Source: Haliclystus octoradiatus (taxonomy: Eukaryota; Cnidaria; Staurozoa; Stauromedusae; Haliclystidae). From it: DNA of 64,000 bases. A program made the position numbers and the translations under genes. The notes under the pieces were generated by a model, which saw only the letters and a list, made by a program, of their open reading frames with translations, had not been told where the DNA came from and made no database searches. Shown piece by piece: positions 60,125-64,000 of the stretch; position 1 is the first letter of the stretch, and the number at the start of each line of letters is the position of its first letter. Where the stretch lies: assembly GCA_916610825.1 (NCBI GenBank), contig OU744453.1:20265301-20329300 (forward strand), in the 5' to 3' direction.

Positions 60125-60800
60125 TATCGTTAGCGGCATTTGCTGTCATTTAAATAATGTAATATCCAATGAAACTCTGAGTTTGGTTACACCTGGGCGA
60201 TTATGGAAGTGTAAATAAAGATTTTTGTAATATAGTGATATATAAATATAGTATTTATAATTAATATGAATAGATATAAGATATGCTGATGAGAAATACA
60301 ATGGATTATATATTAACTATGATCATTTCCCATTAACTCACATCGGAGTGCCCGTGTTTTGATTCTAAATCGGGAGGCTGTGCTTGGCAGTGCCGTTTTT
60401 CATGTTTCTTCTACTTCTAAACTGTTGTTATATGCAAGCTGTACAACATCATCAGTCCTTTGGAAAAAAGGTTTCTGAAGTAATGATGATGATAATTGAA
60501 ATGTTATAATAGAGATATACAATAGTAACTGTGACTGTTCGTAATAAGACTTGAAACATTTAATTTGATTACTGAGTTTGAAAGATGATAGATGGAGGTT
60601 ATATCCACCGATAATAACATGATTAGCGTGCGGAAATTATGAAAGGTACCAAAACTAATAAGTAATATAATATTTAGCTACGTTTCATCCCAGCCCAGGT
60701 CATATTATCTTTTGAGAGAAATGGCGCGTTTGACACAGGGAGGGAGAGCAATGGTTTCTGGGTGATTGTTGTCTACTCTATCGTGTATTCAAGTCAATAT
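60125..60800. other. Roco 3' UTR and spacer
   Basis: Carries the polyadenylation signal at 60214. The remainder up to the LINE fragment shows nothing I recognise. Confidence 0.5.
60214..60219 (+). terminator. Polyadenylation signal AATAAA for the Roco gene
   Basis: A canonical hexamer 90 nt past the stop codon, followed by a T-rich stretch. Confidence 0.6.
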
Positions 60801-61586
60801 TAGACGATATTAGACAATATTAGCAACTATGCCACAAGAATGGAGCTAGGTATATATCCTTTATCTATCCAAATTAAAATCAACATGATAAAATTTATGC
60901 TTCGGCTCTTTTATACAAACCCTGAATCAATAGCGTCTAAGACGCTCGGCGAAATGATTTTACATTCCAACAAACGTTCATGGCTAAATAGAATAAATGA
61001 CTATTTATCAAAATTAGGACTATCAATTAAGCAATTAACATCAAAAGATATTTCACATAAGAGCACTCAAAAGCATCTGATGAATTTGATAAAAATTGCG
61101 CTAGAAAATAGATATGTCCAGAGATTTTCAAACCACCAGATTGTTGAAGTAGAAAAAGATAATTTTGCTGACAGAATCGGTAGGAAATTTGAATTTCAAT
61201 CTTACCTCTTTTTAACAAATACTGGGCGAAGAAATGCCATTACAAAATTAAGAACTAGCTCACACACACTAAGAATACAAACTGGACGATACAACCAGGA
61301 GCCTAGACATATTAGAACATGCAGATTCTGCAACAACGGCAATATAGAGGACGAAGCTCATCTTCTCTTTTTCTGTGCGATCAACGCTACCCTCCGTAAG
61401 GAGTTTTATTGTAAAATGGGGAAGATATGTTCAGGTTTTGCCTTGAAACCAATGAAAGAAAAATTGGTCACTCTTTTCTCAAATCCTCCTCTATGTATTA
61501 GCTATCTCCTTGGTAGCTTTCTTCTTTCTTCCTTCAAGACACGTAAAACATTATACGACAGTCTTATCTCCATTAGTAAAACGTAA
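60800..61586 (+). mobile_element. LINE fragment: C-terminal part of a reverse transcriptase ORF
   Basis: The open frame 60840-61586 (248 aa) starts ELGIYPLSIQIKINMIKF, the usual post-RT block of LINE ORF2 proteins. It ends with a zinc-knuckle-like C-x2-C-x9-E-x2-H-x5-C module (TCRFCNNGNIEDEAHLLFFC). The polymerase core is missing, so it is 5'-truncated. The frame is intact, which suggests a fairly young insertion, and the family differs from the other LINEs here. Confidence 0.7.
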
Positions 61587-61959
61587 TTCTGTAATAGTTT
61601 CGATAAGTAATCAAGTCACAATTTTATAGACATGTGACATTATATGATACAGTATGTAAATAATCATAATGACAATGATATAATTATAGAAAATGATGAC
61701 TATGATACAATGTATAATAATTGCTATACACCTTGTACTTTTGGTATACTGGCAAATAAATGTAACAACAACAACATTAGACGATGCTGCAGGGCGTGGT
61801 TGGGCCCCATAAAGGAAGGTATGATTAGGCTGTTCAGACGTCACAGTAGAAGTACAGCAAATAGAATGATTCGAATTTCAAATGACGTGATTAATTAATT
61901 ATGGTTGCAAATCGACGGAAGAGAGATTCCAAACTTTTAATTTGCAATTATCTGAAGAA
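61587..61959. other. Spacer upstream of EFCAB9
   Basis: May include the LINE 3' end and the EFCAB9 5' UTR. The open frame at 61644-61898 is asparagine-rich at first and matches nothing I know. Confidence 0.35.
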
Positions 61960-62627
61960 ATGAAGGTCACTTCTGAAAGCCTCAGCCAACTCCATCTTGA
62001 TAAAAACTACTGCTTGTTAACAGGTTGGTAAACAATAGAAAGTCTGTCTATTACTATTTGGCCTTATGTATTAAAATGGGATCACTTAACATTTCAATGG
62101 CTTAATTTATAGGTAGAAATGTCAAAGTTATTCATGAACTATTTACAGCATTGGACATTCATCAAGAACTCGCTCTTAATGATGTCCAATTTGTTACGTT
62201 TATGAAAGAATCTACTGATCTATCAACAACAGAAATTTACAACGTATTTGATATGTTAGATGTTGATTGCTCTGGTAGTATAGATTTTGATGAGTTTTAT
62301 CTGTTGGTTTGTATTTTAATTGCTGTAAAAGATAAAGAGGAGAAACATTTCATTTATCGCCATTCAAGAACGGTGTTTGATTTATTAGATGAAGACAACA
62401 GCGGCAGTATATCAGCAGAGGAATTTGGAAGTTTTGGTTTTCTATTTAATTTAGCCGGTGAAGCAATCAAGGAAATATTTAGTGAGTTTGACGTATCAGG
62501 AGATCAGAATTTAGACTATACAGAATTTAAAATGTTTGCGATGGAATGCATAGATAGGCAAAATGAATTAGAAGAGAAGAAAGGGGTTGCGAATGCACTG
62601 AGGAATTCATTCTGCACAATATCATAA
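61960..62627 (+). CDS. EFCAB9: EFCAB9, EF-hand calcium sensor of the CatSper channel (192 aa, 2 exons)
   Basis: In mammals EFCAB9 is a sperm-flagellum protein that, with CATSPERZ, couples the CatSper channel to calcium and pH. Exons 61960-62023 and 62113-62627 join in phase 1 for 579 nt; human EFCAB9 is about 197 aa. Recognised blocks: LDKNYCLLTGRNVKVIHELF, FDMLD...IDFDEFYLLVCIL, YRHSRTVFDLLD, FLFNLAGEAIKEIFSEFDVS, LDYTEFKMF. These align in order with the mammalian protein as I recall it. EF loops: DVDCSGSIDFDE and DEDNSGSISAEE have canonical calcium ligands. The third, DVSGDQNLDYTE, has Gln at the usual Gly position. A possible ATTAAA signal is at 62759. It implies an organism with a CatSper system. 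Confidence 0.9.
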
Positions 62628-63783
62628 ACAACGATACCATAATAATGTGATTTTGACAGAAGTATACATAATTAATTCCCATTCCACACTTCATCATACT
62701 ACAGTATTAACTTCCCATCCATCTATAGTGTAGTAATTATTCAGAAACAATGATAATGATTAAAGTCTGTAAAGAAATATACCATAAATCCAAATCTTCT
62801 TTGGTTCAGTTAAAATGTAGAACCTAGTTGTATCCAGATAGCATTTTATTTTGTTATTGTTCGATATAAATGGATAATATTTAGCCATCATTTAACTTGT
62901 GTTTTTATCTTTTGTTCTTTGTAATTGCCATCACTAATTTCTGCTGTGATTTGATCATAATTTGACTGTTGAGGGAAAAGGCTAGACTTAAGAAAACAGG
63001 TAGATACATTAGTAAACATAGATATAATTGATAAAGTTGTCTTTTACCTATTAGTACAGTAATATTATCTCTTACACAGTCTATGTCTTGAGATAGCCAA
63101 ACTACTTTTCTACGTATTTACACCAAGGGAAGCGGGAAACGAAGTGGGCAGAGCCCCAGGAAGGATTTCCCTCTGAATTTGCTCTCTATCATTCCAGGAC
63201 AGGGGTGGACAATTTGAAATTATTGGGGGTAATTTGATTTGATTGAGTGAAATATTGAAAACATTCAGATTGGACCGATAGTGAGATCCCTCTAGGCATC
63301 TAGGGGGTCGGGAACATGCTCTCTTGGTAAATTTTTTGAGATTGTGCTTTGTATTTCCTTCATTTTCGTCATCAGTTTATCCAAAATGTTGAGGTTGCCA
63401 ACTGGGCAGTAACATATGTAGATGATGTTCAAAGTATTATTTTATCAAATTTATTGTGGCCATAGTGTTACCTGACAACAGGTATTTTATTACGCAGGGG
63501 CAAATCAGGATAATGTTTTACAAATTATTTACAAAGTTGTAAAAACTGTGATTTTTTCTGACTTCTATCTATTATAAGCAAATTCCAGTCAATTGTATCC
63601 TACTAAAAGGGTGTTGAAGTTTCAAACCAATATATTTCCGAAACCGATTTAGAGTCGTCCAACATGTCTTCAAACCAATCAAAGTCCGGCAATGATTGAC
63701 CAATAATTATGAAAATTAGCTCAGAGAGCCATTGAGCAGAAGATCATTGAACCAAGATAGAATTTAATAGATAACCTACAAAC
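62628..63783. other. EFCAB9 3' UTR and spacer
   Basis: AT-rich sequence with no gene I can support. The next exon of the minus-strand LAMTOR5-like gene may lie here, but I could not find it. Confidence 0.4.
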
Positions 63784-63901
63784 CTCTGTTCTCCTTCAAG
63801 TGTAATGACAGGACTGCCAAGCTCATCGGGACAGAGTAGGAATGCCTCAGCAGCTAAAGCAGACATGGAACCAGCAATAGAAGAGTGGGAATCTCCTTTG
63901 G
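63784..63901 (-). CDS. LAMTOR5: LAMTOR5-like Ragulator subunit, single internal exon (partial)
   Basis: A minus-strand exon of 118 nt between a TTTCAG acceptor and a gtttgt donor, both in phase 2. It reads KGDSHSSIAGSMSALAAEAF, LLCPDELGSPVITLEGEQ. This fits the middle of the small roadblock-fold protein LAMTOR5 (SDEHAGVISVLAQQAAKL, then PVVCLES in human). LAMTOR5 is part of the pentameric Ragulator that anchors Rag GTPases and mTORC1 to lysosomes. Upstream exons would lie beyond the right edge. The assignment rests on one 38-residue stretch. Confidence 0.6.
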
Positions 63902-64000
63902 CTGAAACGACAATTTCAACCTTATATATAATATGTTTATTTTCGACATAGATTTTTAATTAAATATTTTCTAATTTCTCATATGTGCCACACCGAGTGC

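Overview
This window is animal nuclear DNA. It is AT-rich, its genes are made of many short exons with long introns and GT-AG junctions, and it carries AATAAA signals, LINE fragments, MITE-like elements and satellites. The gene set (a Wnt, an EEA1 with a FYVE domain, a Roco GTPase, the sperm CatSper subunit EFCAB9) and the frequent AGGCCTA word suggest a marine invertebrate deuterostome, perhaps an echinoderm. That placement is inference and was not tested. I rebuilt the genes by hand by matching reading frame, intron phase and splice sites to remembered protein families, and every exon join listed keeps frame.

Layout. 0.2-2.3 kb (-): three internal or N-terminal exons of an EDEM1-type ER mannosidase-like protein that runs off the left edge. 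2.7-3.15 kb: LINE 3' end. 3.5-12.5 kb (+): a complete 11-exon F-actin capping protein alpha (CAPZA, 287 aa). 13.1-13.6 kb (-): a single-exon SUI1-domain protein. 14.1-14.7 kb: LINE remnant. 15.3-16.3 kb (+): two exon-like blocks of an unknown gene. 17.5-21.5 kb (+): a four-exon, very divergent Wnt (397 aa). 23.3-46.0 kb (+): a 38-exon EEA1 (about 1265 aa), whose introns hold at least five copies of a Tigger-like MITE, an 80-bp-TIR MITE, a hAT-like repeat and a 3.2-kb minisatellite. 47.2-60.1 kb (+): a 15-exon LRR-Roc-COR protein that appears to continue into a TIR-like domain and to end in a CaaX prenylation box (1281 aa). 60.8-61.6 kb: LINE fragment. 62.0-62.6 kb (+): EFCAB9 (192 aa). 63.8-63.9 kb (-): one exon resembling LAMTOR5.

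The genes do not form a pathway. EEA1 acts in early endosome fusion, LAMTOR5 on lysosomes, EDEM in ER quality control, CAPZA on actin ends and EFCAB9 in the sperm flagellum. Two points stand out. The Roco gene joins innate-immune-type modules (LRR, Roc-COR, TIR-like) to a predicted lipid anchor. The Wnt lacks the normal acylation motif and the FHWCC core, yet sits next to CAPZA as vertebrate Wnt2 genes do, so it may be a degenerate Wnt2.
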